Shown here in pieces: positions 15,236-23,265 of a stretch of DNA of 38,033 bases. Within the stretch, counting starts at the first letter, position 1. Every line of letters begins with the position of its first letter. The stretch lies in the NCBI GenBank assembly GCA_902826885.1, contig CADEGL010000034.1, positions 1-38,033 of the forward strand. The letters are read 5' to 3'. Both the position numbers and the translations under genes were made by a program. Under the pieces are notes generated by a model. It was not told where the DNA came from and made no database searches. It saw only the letters and a list, made by a program, of their open reading frames with translations. Source of the DNA: an uncultured Alphaproteobacteria bacterium (GTDB lineage: Bacteria > Pseudomonadota > Alphaproteobacteria > CADEGL01).

Positions 15236-17048
15236 CAATTGTTCCGGCTGTCGGCTCGACTTGGCTCAGGATCTCGGCGAGTTTCTTCGCAAGCTGCTTC
15301 TCCAGCTCCAGAAACCGCGCGAGGTCGGGGAATCCCTTGACGCTGCTGGGCTGCTCGATGGGCTCGACCAGAAGGGCGACGATGTAGGTCTTCGGCGAAC
15401 GGCCCTTCACGGCGTCGCTGACGAACTGCATGTTGACCTTGTCGGAGACCGCCTCGGTCTCGACGACGACAACGCCGGCGCTCGTGGTCGAGGCGTTGCT
15501 GACCGAATCGCCGCTACCGCCGCCGCCGCCATCGCCCGCTTGGCCGCCGCCGCTTTGCCGGCTCTTGCCCATGGTGCCATCGGGGGCGGCGGTGCCGAGC
15601 TTGAGAGCCTTGTTGGTGAGATAGGCCGTCTCGCTCCAGGAATTCGGATCGGTCTTGTTGAACTTGACCGTGGTGTCGTTGACCACCAGTTCGTCGCCGA
15701 AAAAATTGATCGCGTCGCTGCCGATCGAATTGGCGCCGAAATCGTCGGTCATCACGATGACGCGGTAGAGATCCTTCGGCACGTTGATATCGGCGGATTC
15801 GACCCCCACGATGCCGTCCGACGTCAGAGGTTCGCCGCCCGGACGGCGGATGCCGCGCATCCCCTTGCCGACCAGACGCTGGTCGCGCGGCGTCGAGTTC
15901 TGCCAGCCCGGCGCGGGTTCGCCGTCGACCGGCTTAAGGTCCATCGCCACGGCGCGGTCCGGAAGCTTGTAATCCTTGTCGATCGTGAGCCGCATGATCG
16001 AGCCGGTGTTGAAGATATTCGACGCGGCTTGCGCGACGCGGTCGGCCGCCAGCACCAACGCATCGTAATTGTCCTTCATGCCGGGAATTTCCTGCAGCGC
16101 GCGCAGCACCGAGACGGCGCGCCGCGTCACATCCTCCGGCTTCGCGCCGTCGCCGTTCAAATATTCCGTCAAGGCGCGCACGCCATCATCGGAGCCATTC
16201 AAAGCGCCCTGCAATGCCTTGGCGGGCACGGATTCGAGATTGGCGGTCGTCTTCTTGTCGCTATCGAGCACACGCCCCGTTCCGCCGGCGGCGGCGCTGT
16301 TGCCATCCGCGCCGACACGCACGGCATGGGTGGCGATCTTGGCCTCGGAGATCACGGCGTCGAGGCGTTGAGCGGAGACGGCGATCGCGTCCGAGGGACG
16401 CGTGGGGGCCGACGGCGCGGCCTGTTTCCCGGTTTCGTCCACGGGGCGGATCGTGCTGGCCTGTCCTTTTTCGATGGAGACCGATTCGCCAGCGTTGTTC
16501 GCCAACAGAACGGTGCCGGAATTGACCGACACGCTGACCGAGCCGTTGAAGCCCAACAGGACGACGAAGTCCGTGCCGGACACGCCGATGGTGCCGGCAG
16601 GCGTCCTCACCTCGTAGGCCGACGAGGGAGAATTGCCGGAGACAAAGCGGATCGTGCCGCTGGTCACCATGATCGACACCTTGCGGCGGCTCGGCGACGG
16701 ATCGAAGATCGCCTTCTCGATCAGGATGCTCGAGCGCGGCGCCAAGGCGATGCGGGTGTTGTCGCGCAAGACAATTTCCGCCGCGCTGCCCGCGCCAGTT
16801 TCGATCTTCTCGGTCTGAAAGATTTCGTCCTTGAATTCGATTTGGCGCACATTCGCGCCACGCTTGCCGGTGACGTCGTTCATCACGGTGGCGGCGATGC
16901 CGATACTGCCGGTGCCGTCCGCCGCGGCCGTCTGGACCTGCGCCGTGGCGCCTCCGCCCAGGCCTGCGAAAAGACCAAGACCCACGGCCCAAACGAGGGC
17001 CGCCCCAATCGTCGCGGACAGAGGGTTGAGTTTGATGCGCTTGGTCAT
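15189..17048 (-). CDS. large secreted FecR-domain protein
   Basis: 619-aa envelope protein. An N-terminal signal or anchor (about 12-36, ending GGGATAQ) is followed by a FecR domain (PF04773, about 75-185) with DNTRIALAPRSSILIEKAIF, VRTPAGTIGVSGTDF and SVNSGTVLLANN. The remaining 430 residues are not a domain I recognise: a helical middle (about 250-350), a mixed region with RVIVMTDDFGANSIGSDAINF, a Gly-rich linker (GGGQAGDGGGGGSGDS) and a charged C-terminal helix (FPDLARFLELEKQLAKKLAE). Classical FecR is an anti-sigma regulator with a cytoplasmic tail; here the export signal and absence of a sigma gene point to an envelope structural or assembly role. It is first in the - strand operon with the barrel, export protein and autokinase, and divergent from the type I secretion genes. 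Confidence 0.85.
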   Translation of the reverse strand: MTKRIKLNPLSATIGAALVWAVGLGLFAGLGGGATAQVQTAAADGTGSIGIAATVMNDVTGKRGANVRQIEFKDEIFQTEKIETGAGSAAEIVLRDNTRIALAPRSSILIEKAIFDPSPSRRKVSIMVTSGTIRFVSGNSPSSAYEVRTPAGTIGVSGTDFVVLLGFNGSVSVSVNSGTVLLANNAGESVSIEKGQASTIRPVDETGKQAAPSAPTRPSDAIAVSAQRLDAVISEAKIATHAVRVGADGNSAAAGGTGRVLDSDKKTTANLESVPAKALQGALNGSDDGVRALTEYLNGDGAKPEDVTRRAVSVLRALQEIPGMKDNYDALVLAADRVAQAASNIFNTGSIMRLTIDKDYKLPDRAVAMDLKPVDGEPAPGWQNSTPRDQRLVGKGMRGIRRPGGEPLTSDGIVGVESADINVPKDLYRVIVMTDDFGANSIGSDAINFFGDELVVNDTTVKFNKTDPNSWSETAYLTNKALKLGTAAPDGTMGKSRQSGGGQAGDGGGGGSGDSVSNASTTSAGVVVVETEAVSDKVNMQFVSDAVKGRSPKTYIVALLVEPIEQPSSVKGFPDLARFLELEKQLAKKLAEILSQVEPTAGTIDENLFENDAKSPSPS

Positions 17049-17640
17049 GATGCGCCCCGCTGGTTGGGCTGGCCGGTCAGGGCGCCGCCCAAATCAGGAC
17101 CGAACCCGCGATCACGGCGCAGGAATCCCGAAGCAGCGACAGAGCCCACCGACAAGCTGTCCTCAACCACGTGAGCAAAACCATGGCCACGAGACCGCCG
17201 ACCCCCTCTGTCGACGGCATTTTCCAAAAACGGGCGTATAGGGCCGCCGGGAACCCGCTCGGGTCCGTCTGATTCAACGAAATATCTTATATTTTGTGGG
17301 AGTTAGATTAACAACCTCAAAATGTTGTGTTCGTGTCATAGTGCCACCGATTCGGGGCGGCGCCGGTCTTGCAAAAGAACGGCGCGGACGAGGTCGGCCA
17401 GGCATAGGATTGGGTTCCAGATCGGTAAATTTGCATTTTGCGATGCGCACTGCGGGCTTCCTGTCGAAGCCACGCGATCCCTTCCGCAACGAAGGGGCTT
17501 TCGTTTGGCCGGTCCGGGACGAATTGTCCGTTGAGCCGTGAGGCATCTTGAGGTTCCCTTCCGGCAACCGCTGGAGTGATCCCACGGAACGAATCCCACT
17601 GAATGGCGCCGTCCGCGGGACGGCGAAACGATGACGGGCC
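17049..17640. other. 592-bp divergent intergenic region
   Basis: Region between the FecR operon and the type I secretion operon. The left part (17049-17280) would be a leader of about 230 nt for the FecR transcript. It contains a small - strand frame (17077-17220 from ATG, 47 codons) with a weakly hydrophobic middle that I do not regard as a proven gene. The centre (17281-17330) is strikingly AT-rich and holds a promoter candidate. In the right part (17341-17640) I see only short, unrecognisable frames and no RNA gene or repeat. Confidence 0.6.
17286..17314 (-). promoter_or_regulatory. candidate sigma-70 promoter of the FecR/EPS-export operon
   Basis: Read on the - strand: TTGTTA (17314-17309) as -35, a 17-base spacer and TATAAG (17291-17286) as -10, giving a predicted start near 17279. 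It matches 4/6 and 5/6 of the consensus boxes and sits in the only AT-rich island of the gap. The leader before the FecR ATG would be about 230 nt. Confidence 0.5.
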
Positions 17641-19842
17641 ATGTCGAGCGATAGTCCAACGCCGATCACGCCGGAGCCGCCGGAGAATCCCTCCTTGCGG
17701 CTGGTGGCGGCCGATACGCCGGCCGACAGCCAGGTCGCGCCCGCGCCCATGGCCATCGACAGCCTGTTACGCTGCCTTCTTCGCGCGACCTTGACCTTCG
17801 ACCGCCCCGTCACCGAGGCCGACATCCGCGCCATGGTGCCGATCGGGCCCGACGGCATGACCGTGGATACGTTCATCCGTGCGGCCGACAGGATCGGCTA
17901 TCGCGCGGGCCGCACGGTCCTCAGCGCCGAAACCGCCCGCCAGCTTCCCGCGCCGTTCGTGGTCGTCGGTGTCGAGGGCGCGCCCGCGCGCCTGGTGATC
18001 TCGCGCGAGGATACCGGCCTCACCGTGTTCGACCCCGTCGACGGCGCGTCCAAAATCATGACGCCGGAAGAAGCGGTCGAGGGCCGGCGCGAAGCGATCA
18101 TGATCAGCCCCAAGGGTGCCATCTCGGCGCGCACCGACTGGCGGACCCTGATCCGCAACCGCCTGCGCAAGGTGGTATGGGAACTGATCCTGTCGTCGCT
18201 GGTGGTCAACATCTTCGCCCTGGCCGCGCCGCTCTTCTCGATGACGGTTTACAACAAGGTGCTGGGCCAAAAAGCGCTCGACACGCTCGATGTGCTCGTC
18301 ATCGGAATGGTGACGCTCTACATCTTCGACTTCATCCTGCGGGCGATCCGCGGCTATGTCTCGAGCCACACCGGCGCGCGGCTGGATGCGTTGCTGGGCA
18401 ACGAAGTCCTGCACAGGCTCCTGCGCCTTCCGTTCCGGCACTTCGAAACGACGCCCACCGGCGTGATCAGCGAACGCCTGCGTCAGCTCGACACGGTCCG
18501 GTCGTTCTTCACCGGACAGATGCCGATCGTGCTGGTCGATGTCTGCTTCATGTTCGTCTTCCTGGCGGCCTTGATGTTCGTGAGCCCGTCCTTGGGCTGG
18601 ATCACGATCGGCGCGATCCCGCTGTTCCTTCTGATCTCGATCGCCTTTCACCGCGCACAGAAATCCCTGGTGGACCGGAGCTTCGCGGCGCTCGCGAGCA
18701 AGACGTCGGCGCTGGCGGAAACCATCGCCAACGCACTCACCATCAAGTCGCTCGGCCTCGAATCCGAAGTCGAGAAGAAATGGGGCGGCCGCCTGGCGCT
18801 CACCGCCCACACGGGCTTCGAAGCCAGCAACATGGGCAATGTCGTCGGCGTGCTGGGCACGATCCTCCAGCAGGGCGTCAGCCTGCTGATCATGTATGTC
18901 GGCGCGCGCGAGATCATCGCGGGCGAGTTGTCCATCGGCGCCTTGATCGCGGCCAACATCCTGTCGTCGCGCGCGCTGGCGCCGGTGCGCCAAGTGGTTT
19001 CGGCGCTGCACCAGCTGCAAGAGGTCAAAGCCGCGTTCGGACGCATCGACGAAATCATGAACGAGCCGATCGAAGCCGAGCCCGGCGCCACCTCGCCCAT
19101 TCCGGCGTTGAAAGGCGACATCGAATTCGAAAACGTGACGTTCCGTTATGGCGACAACATGCCGGCGGCGCTCGAGAACGTGACCCTCAAGATCCCCAGC
19201 GGGTCCATTGTCGGCGTCATCGGCCCGTCGGGCTCCGGCAAGAGCACCATCGGCCGTCTGATCCAAGCGCTCTATACGCCGAGCGAAGGGCGCGTTCTGA
19301 TCGACCGCACGGACATCGCCCATATGTCGCCGCCCTGGCTGCGCAGCCAAATCGGCTCCGTGCCGCAGGACGTGCAGCTTTTCGCGGGTTCGGTGCGCGA
19401 GAACATCGCCATGGGCATGCCGATCAAGCTGCCCGAGCGCATCGTGGCGGTGTCCAAGTTCGTGGGCGCCCACGATTTCATCCAACGCCTGCCGCAGGGC
19501 TATGACACCGCGTTGACGGAACGCGGCGGCGGCCTATCGGCCGGCCAGCGCCAGCTTCTGACCATCGCCCGGGCGCTGATCCGCAACCCCCGCATTCTCA
19601 TCCTGGACGAAGCCACCAGCGCGTTGGATGCCGGCTCCGAGGCCCTCTTCATCCGCAACCTGAAGCGCGCTTCGCGCGGCCGCACGATCGTGATGATTTC
19701 CCACCGCATGGCGCCCGTCACCATCGCCGACCAGGTCGTGTTCGTCATGAACGGCCGTATCGAGCGCATCGGTCCGCCGACCGAGGTGATCGAGTACGCG
19801 CGCAAGCGGATGGCCGAACACGCGGGCGAGAACGCCCTATGA
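17641..19842 (+). CDS. type I secretion ABC transporter with degenerate C39 domain
   Basis: 733-aa HlyB/LapB-type inner-membrane exporter. Layout: Pro-rich tail (1-35); C39-peptidase-like domain (about 36-160; SLLRCLLRATLTFDRPVTEA, FVVVGVEGAPARLVI, VFDPVDG); six-helix transmembrane domain (about 178-445); nucleotide-binding domain (493-733) with Walker A GPSGSGKST (528-536), Q-loop VPQD, signature LSAGQ (632-636; canonical LSGGQ), Walker B ILILDEATSALD and H-loop ISHR. The N-terminal domain lacks the DCGPAC-type catalytic Cys motif of true C39 peptidases, so it should act as a C39-like docking domain, not process a leader peptide. The stop overlaps the HlyD start (ATGA). An unprocessed RTX-like or adhesin substrate would be expected; none is in the window, nor is a TolC. 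Confidence 0.93.
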   Translation: MSSDSPTPITPEPPENPSLRLVAADTPADSQVAPAPMAIDSLLRCLLRATLTFDRPVTEADIRAMVPIGPDGMTVDTFIRAADRIGYRAGRTVLSAETARQLPAPFVVVGVEGAPARLVISREDTGLTVFDPVDGASKIMTPEEAVEGRREAIMISPKGAISARTDWRTLIRNRLRKVVWELILSSLVVNIFALAAPLFSMTVYNKVLGQKALDTLDVLVIGMVTLYIFDFILRAIRGYVSSHTGARLDALLGNEVLHRLLRLPFRHFETTPTGVISERLRQLDTVRSFFTGQMPIVLVDVCFMFVFLAALMFVSPSLGWITIGAIPLFLLISIAFHRAQKSLVDRSFAALASKTSALAETIANALTIKSLGLESEVEKKWGGRLALTAHTGFEASNMGNVVGVLGTILQQGVSLLIMYVGAREIIAGELSIGALIAANILSSRALAPVRQVVSALHQLQEVKAAFGRIDEIMNEPIEAEPGATSPIPALKGDIEFENVTFRYGDNMPAALENVTLKIPSGSIVGVIGPSGSGKSTIGRLIQALYTPSEGRVLIDRTDIAHMSPPWLRSQIGSVPQDVQLFAGSVRENIAMGMPIKLPERIVAVSKFVGAHDFIQRLPQGYDTALTERGGGLSAGQRQLLTIARALIRNPRILILDEATSALDAGSEALFIRNLKRASRGRTIVMISHRMAPVTIADQVVFVMNGRIERIGPPTEVIEYARKRMAEHAGENAL

Positions 19843-21311
19843 GCATCCAAAACCCTTCTCCGCCCCCGCCGCCGGAGCCGCCCAAGCAGCCGGGCGCGCC
19901 CGCGCTGCAAGGCATCGCCGCGGGCGGGGCCAAGCCGCCCGCCGCGGCGCGCTCTCTTCTGCCCCGGGCGATCTCCCATGTGCCGCGCCTTTTACCGCGC
20001 GCGGAATTCGCGGACTTCCTGCCCGAGATCGAAGCGGTCGCCGAGCGCGAGCATTCGCCGCTCGCGCGCACGATGGTGATCGCGCTGAGCATCATGTTCG
20101 CGATCGCCTTGGCCTGGGCGGCCATCGCCGAGGTCGACCGGGTGGCCTCCGCCGAATCGCAGGTGCGCCCCTTCGGCCGCGTCAAGGTCATCAATCACCC
20201 GGACGGCGGCATCGTCACGGCGCTGCACGTCCATGAAGGCCAGGCCGTCAAGGAAGGCGACGTGCTGATCGAGATCGATCCGGCGGTGATCGAGCAGGAG
20301 CTGGCCAAGGCCAACGCCGAGTATCTGACCCGGAGCGCCGAGGTTGCCCGCCTGACCGCCGAAGTCACTGGCGGCAAGCTCGAGTTTCCGGCCGAAGTGA
20401 TGGCCGAACGCCCTGACTTGATCGCGACGCAAACGAAGCTTTTCAACGAGCGCGCGGGCAGCCTCGACAGCAAGCGCGACGCCGCCGCCGAAGTCGTGCG
20501 CCAGAAACAGAGCGAGGCCGCCGGTCTGACCGTCCAGATCACCAAGCTGGAGGAAAGTCTGAAGGTCCTCCAGGAACAGGAACGCGCGACCGCGACCTTG
20601 GCCGACAAAGGTTATTTTCCGAGGCTCAAATACCTTTCCATCAAGCGAGAGCTGGCACAGCTCGAAGGCCAGATCGCGCAGGCCAAGGCCCAGCTCGTCA
20701 CCACGCGTGCGGCGCTTCAGGAAGCCGTCAGCAAGCGCGACGCGTTGAACCGCGACGCCGCTGCCGAACCGCTGGACAAGCTGGTTACCTCGCGCCGCGA
20801 TCGCGATGCCGCGTATCGGACTCTGCAACAGAACAAATCGCGCCTGAACAACCTGATCGTGCGCGCGCCGGTCGACGGCGTGGTGCAGAAGCTGACGGTC
20901 GGCAGTCCCGGCCAAGCGATCCGTCCGGGCGAAGCCGTGATGAACGTCGTGCCCACCGGCGCCTCGCTTGTCATCGAGGCCAAGGTCTCGAACAACGACA
21001 TCGGCTACATCCAGGTCGGCCAGGAAGCCACGGTCAAGATTTCGACCTACGACTATATGCGCTACGGCACGCTGCACGGCGTGGTCGAGACGATTCCGGG
21101 CGACGCCATCGAGGACGAGAAGACGCGGGAATATTATTTCCCCGTCATCGTGCGCACGGAGAAGAATTACCTGGGCGACAAGCCCGGGCAGTATCCGGTC
21201 CAGCCCGGCATGCAGGCCGAAGTGGATTTCAAGCTCGGTAAACGGACGATCCTCGAATACCTGACCGAACGCATGTTGAAGACGACCAACAACGCCTTCA
21301 AGGAACGTTGA
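19839..21311 (+). CDS. HlyD-family type I secretion periplasmic adaptor
   Basis: 490-aa membrane-fusion protein linking the ABC exporter to an outer-membrane TolC-like channel. It has a Pro-rich cytoplasmic tail (about 1-75), one TM helix (about 79-95), a biotinyl-lipoyl half (VRPFGRVKVINHPDGGIVTAL, GQAVKEGDVLIEIDP), a long coiled-coil hairpin (about 150-330, rich in Q/E/K/L), the second lipoyl half (NLIVRAPVDGVVQKLTVGSPG) and a beta-barrel domain ending GMQAEVDFKLGKRTILEYL. The length is usual for HlyD/LapC adaptors. It starts inside the ATGA overlap with the ABC gene and ends with a 14-bp convergent overlap with the PqqD-like gene. Confidence 0.94.
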   Translation: MSIQNPSPPPPPEPPKQPGAPALQGIAAGGAKPPAAARSLLPRAISHVPRLLPRAEFADFLPEIEAVAEREHSPLARTMVIALSIMFAIALAWAAIAEVDRVASAESQVRPFGRVKVINHPDGGIVTALHVHEGQAVKEGDVLIEIDPAVIEQELAKANAEYLTRSAEVARLTAEVTGGKLEFPAEVMAERPDLIATQTKLFNERAGSLDSKRDAAAEVVRQKQSEAAGLTVQITKLEESLKVLQEQERATATLADKGYFPRLKYLSIKRELAQLEGQIAQAKAQLVTTRAALQEAVSKRDALNRDAAAEPLDKLVTSRRDRDAAYRTLQQNKSRLNNLIVRAPVDGVVQKLTVGSPGQAIRPGEAVMNVVPTGASLVIEAKVSNNDIGYIQVGQEATVKISTYDYMRYGTLHGVVETIPGDAIEDEKTREYYFPVIVRTEKNYLGDKPGQYPVQPGMQAEVDFKLGKRTILEYLTERMLKTTNNAFKER

Positions 21312-21564
21312 TCACCAGGCGGCGGCGCGCGAATTCCTCGATCGTGGCGGCCACGTCGGCGTCGAGATCCGCCGCGACGCGCTCCGGAAAAGCGTCGCGC
21401 ATCAGCGCCGTCAGTTCGGCCAAGGTCATCGGCTCCGCCAGCGCCCGCCACAATCCGCCCGCCACCGCGTTCAGATAGAACACCTCCTCGGTGCCCGGCT
21501 CGACCAGGAAGACGTCGCCGTCGATCTCCGTTGCGCTGACGTCTGGCCGCTGGCCGTATCGCAT
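21298..21564 (-). CDS. PqqD-like peptide-chaperone domain protein
   Basis: 88-aa stand-alone PqqD fold (PF05402). The pattern FLVEPGTEEVFYLNAVAGGLWRAL (split over 19-42) followed by MTLAELTALMRDAFP and DVAATIEEFARRRLV matches the family: a beta-hairpin ending in YLN, then G-xx-W, then a helical bundle. Such proteins bind leader segments of precursor peptides in RiPP pathways; related stand-alone copies occur beside HprK-like kinases in 'HPr-rel-A' gene sets. It starts at ATG 21564, 5 bp after the HprK-like stop, so the two are one transcription unit. No radical-SAM enzyme or recognisable precursor peptide is nearby, so its client is unknown. Confidence 0.82.
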   Translation of the reverse strand: MRYGQRPDVSATEIDGDVFLVEPGTEEVFYLNAVAGGLWRALAEPMTLAELTALMRDAFPERVAADLDADVAATIEEFARRRLVINVP

Positions 21565-21569
21565 GGCGT

Positions 21570-22436
21570 TCAGCCGCCCTCGACGAGACGGCGGAGCGCG
21601 CGCGCGGCCTCGCGGCTGCGGCTGAATTCGAGCGTGTAGGCCGGCGTCCGGGCCGCGAGCGCGGCGAGCCGCGCGACCAACGCCGCCGCGCCAAGCTGTG
21701 GGGCAAAGGCATGGGTGACGAGCGCGCGCATGGCGGCCGAACGGTCCGCCGGCAGGAGCCGGGGCCTGCCCTCTTCCACGCGCTTGAGGATGACGATGCC
21801 GCGCAGCTTCGCGCCCTGTCCGAAGCGCGCGCCCTCCCCGCGCCGGAGACGCAGATGAGCAATGCCCGCTTGGGTGCGGCGGATGCGCGCGCCGGCAAAA
21901 CCGCCGAACAGCCGCCCGGCGTCGGCCGGCAGGGGCAGACGCAGCTTCGGCGCCAAGCCGAAAGAGAGCGCGCGGTCTTCCGCGATGGCGACCGAATCAT
22001 CACCGAGCAGACGCGCGCCGATGGCCGCCATATGGAGGGCCACGCTGCTTTTGCCCGCCATGGACGGGCCCAGCACGACCACGGCACCGCGCGAGAACGA
22101 CGCGGCTCCGGCGTGGAGGCTGACCGCGTCGCGCGTCTGGCGCAGCGCCGCCGCGATCAAGGCGCCGAGGAAGGCACCCAAAACATGCGGCGCGGTGGGA
22201 TAAAAGGACTCCACGACCGCGCGGCCCCTTCGTTCCGTCATGACGTACCCGGTGCCGGCGGCGGTCATGCGCACGTGCCAGCGCCGCGCAAGCGGCGCGC
22301 GCCGCCACGGCCATTCCGAAATTAGAAAGGGAAGCTCGCCCATCAGCGCGGCGTCGACGCGCGCCACGATCGGCCGCGCGAAACCACGGAACTCGATCAC
22401 GCCCGGCGCATTGTTGGAAGATACCGTTCTCGTCAT
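21570..22436 (-). CDS. HprK-related kinase-like protein
   Basis: 288-aa P-loop protein. The core matches HPr kinase C-terminal domains: SLHAGAASFSRGAVVVLGPS (about 106-125), Walker A GPSMAGKSS (123-131), then ARLLGDDSVAI, where the paired acids would coordinate Mg. It lacks the N-terminal domain of classical HprK, and no HPr or PTS gene is visible here, so regulation of carbon uptake is unlikely. It fits the HprK-rel-A type found with PqqD-like and PF14907-type proteins in EPS loci. I chose ATG 22436 because the open frame upstream (to 22553) crosses the divergent ABC gene and is Ala-rich and unlike protein. It would phosphorylate an unidentified peptide or protein. Confidence 0.75.
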   Translation of the reverse strand: MTRTVSSNNAPGVIEFRGFARPIVARVDAALMGELPFLISEWPWRRAPLARRWHVRMTAAGTGYVMTERRGRAVVESFYPTAPHVLGAFLGALIAAALRQTRDAVSLHAGAASFSRGAVVVLGPSMAGKSSVALHMAAIGARLLGDDSVAIAEDRALSFGLAPKLRLPLPADAGRLFGGFAGARIRRTQAGIAHLRLRRGEGARFGQGAKLRGIVILKRVEEGRPRLLPADRSAAMRALVTHAFAPQLGAAALVARLAALAARTPAYTLEFSRSREAARALRRLVEGG

Positions 22437-22515
22437 CGCGCGCGAGTGTGCCACAGCGGCCGCGGCCGCGCCTACGCCCTGGCCCGCTTCGGCGATTTCA
22501 CGCATAGTCCGGCCC
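22437..22515. promoter_or_regulatory. short divergent intergenic region
   Basis: 79-bp GC-rich spacer between the HprK-like gene (-) and the ABC ATPase gene (+). It must hold the start signals of both units, but no convincing -10/-35 pair or strong Shine-Dalgarno match can be seen. Confidence 0.3.
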
Positions 22516-23265
22516 ATGCTCGAACCCGCCATCCGCGTCACGCGCCTGACCAAGCGCTACAAAACGGTATTGGCCGTGTCCGCGCTCGATTTCGAAGTCG
22601 CGCGCGGCTCGGTGACCGCGCTTCTGGGCGGCAACGGCGCGGGCAAGACGACCACGCTCTCCATGATCATGGGGCTCGTGTTGCCGACCTCCGGCACGAT
22701 CGAGGTATTGGGCCAAGACATGGTCCGCCATCGCTACCGCGTGCTGCCGCGCATGAATTTCTCCTCGCCCTATGTGGAGTTGCCGCGCAGCCTGACGGTG
22801 AAGGAGAACCTGGCCGTCTTCGGGCGGCTTTACGGCATTCCGGACCGCGCGGAGACCTGTGCGCGCCTGGCCGAGGAGCTGGATTTGGTTCGCTTCCTGA
22901 AACGCCCGACGGGAAGCCTGTCGGCCGGCGAGAAGACGCGCGTGATGCTGGCCAAGTCCCTCCTCAACCAACCCGAGCTTCTGCTTCTCGATGAGCCGAC
23001 GGCGTCGCTCGATCCCGATTCCGCCGATTGGATTCGCCGGTATCTGCAGAACTACACGCGGCAGAGCGGCGCCACCGTGCTCATGGCCTCTCACAACATG
23101 TTCGAGGTGGAGCGCATCTGCGACGACGTGATGGTGATGCGCGAAGGCAAGATCGAGCACCGCGGCACGCCCGCCGAGCTGATCCGGCAGTTTGGGCGCG
23201 ACACGCTGGAGGAGGTCTATCTCGATATCCACCGCCGCGACGGCGATCTGCGGGCGGCCCAATGA
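22516..23265 (+). CDS. ABC-2 type exporter ATPase
   Basis: 249-aa stand-alone nucleotide-binding subunit of an ABC-2 exporter. Motifs are Walker A GGNGAGKTT, Q-loop region FSSPYVELPRSLTVKENLAVF, signature LSAGEKTRVMLAKSLLNQP, Walker B LLLLDEPTASLDPDS and H-loop MASHNM. The frame extends upstream to 22240, but only from ATG 22516 does it look like protein, and that start avoids the divergent gene. The stop overlaps the permease ATG (ATGA), so a 1:1 complex is expected. DrrA/NodI/CcmA-like families all look similar; the substrate may be a lipid, polysaccharide or drug. Position next to the EPS and secretion genes gives only weak support for an envelope substrate. Confidence 0.92.
   Translation: MLEPAIRVTRLTKRYKTVLAVSALDFEVARGSVTALLGGNGAGKTTTLSMIMGLVLPTSGTIEVLGQDMVRHRYRVLPRMNFSSPYVELPRSLTVKENLAVFGRLYGIPDRAETCARLAEELDLVRFLKRPTGSLSAGEKTRVMLAKSLLNQPELLLLDEPTASLDPDSADWIRRYLQNYTRQSGATVLMASHNMFEVERICDDVMVMREGKIEHRGTPAELIRQFGRDTLEEVYLDIHRRDGDLRAAQ

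Noticed and set aside
15261-17174. 637-codon + strand open frame opposite the FecR gene
   Set aside because: Antisense shadow: Arg/Gly/Asp-rich, no domain, and it runs out of the coding region into the spacer.
17077-17277. 66-codon - strand frame in the FecR leader as a gene
   Set aside because: Would start (TTG) right at the predicted transcription start; no Shine-Dalgarno match; composition not convincingly protein-like. Kept only as a possibility in the leader finding.
17767-19485. 572-codon - strand open frame opposite the ABC transporter
   Set aside because: Antisense shadow of a gene with full ABC motifs; the product is His/Arg/Asp-rich without fold features.
21570-22436. Classical HPr kinase/phosphorylase (PTS regulation)
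   Set aside because: No N-terminal HprK domain and no ptsH/ptsI or hprK-type neighbours; the PqqD neighbour fits the HprK-related type better.
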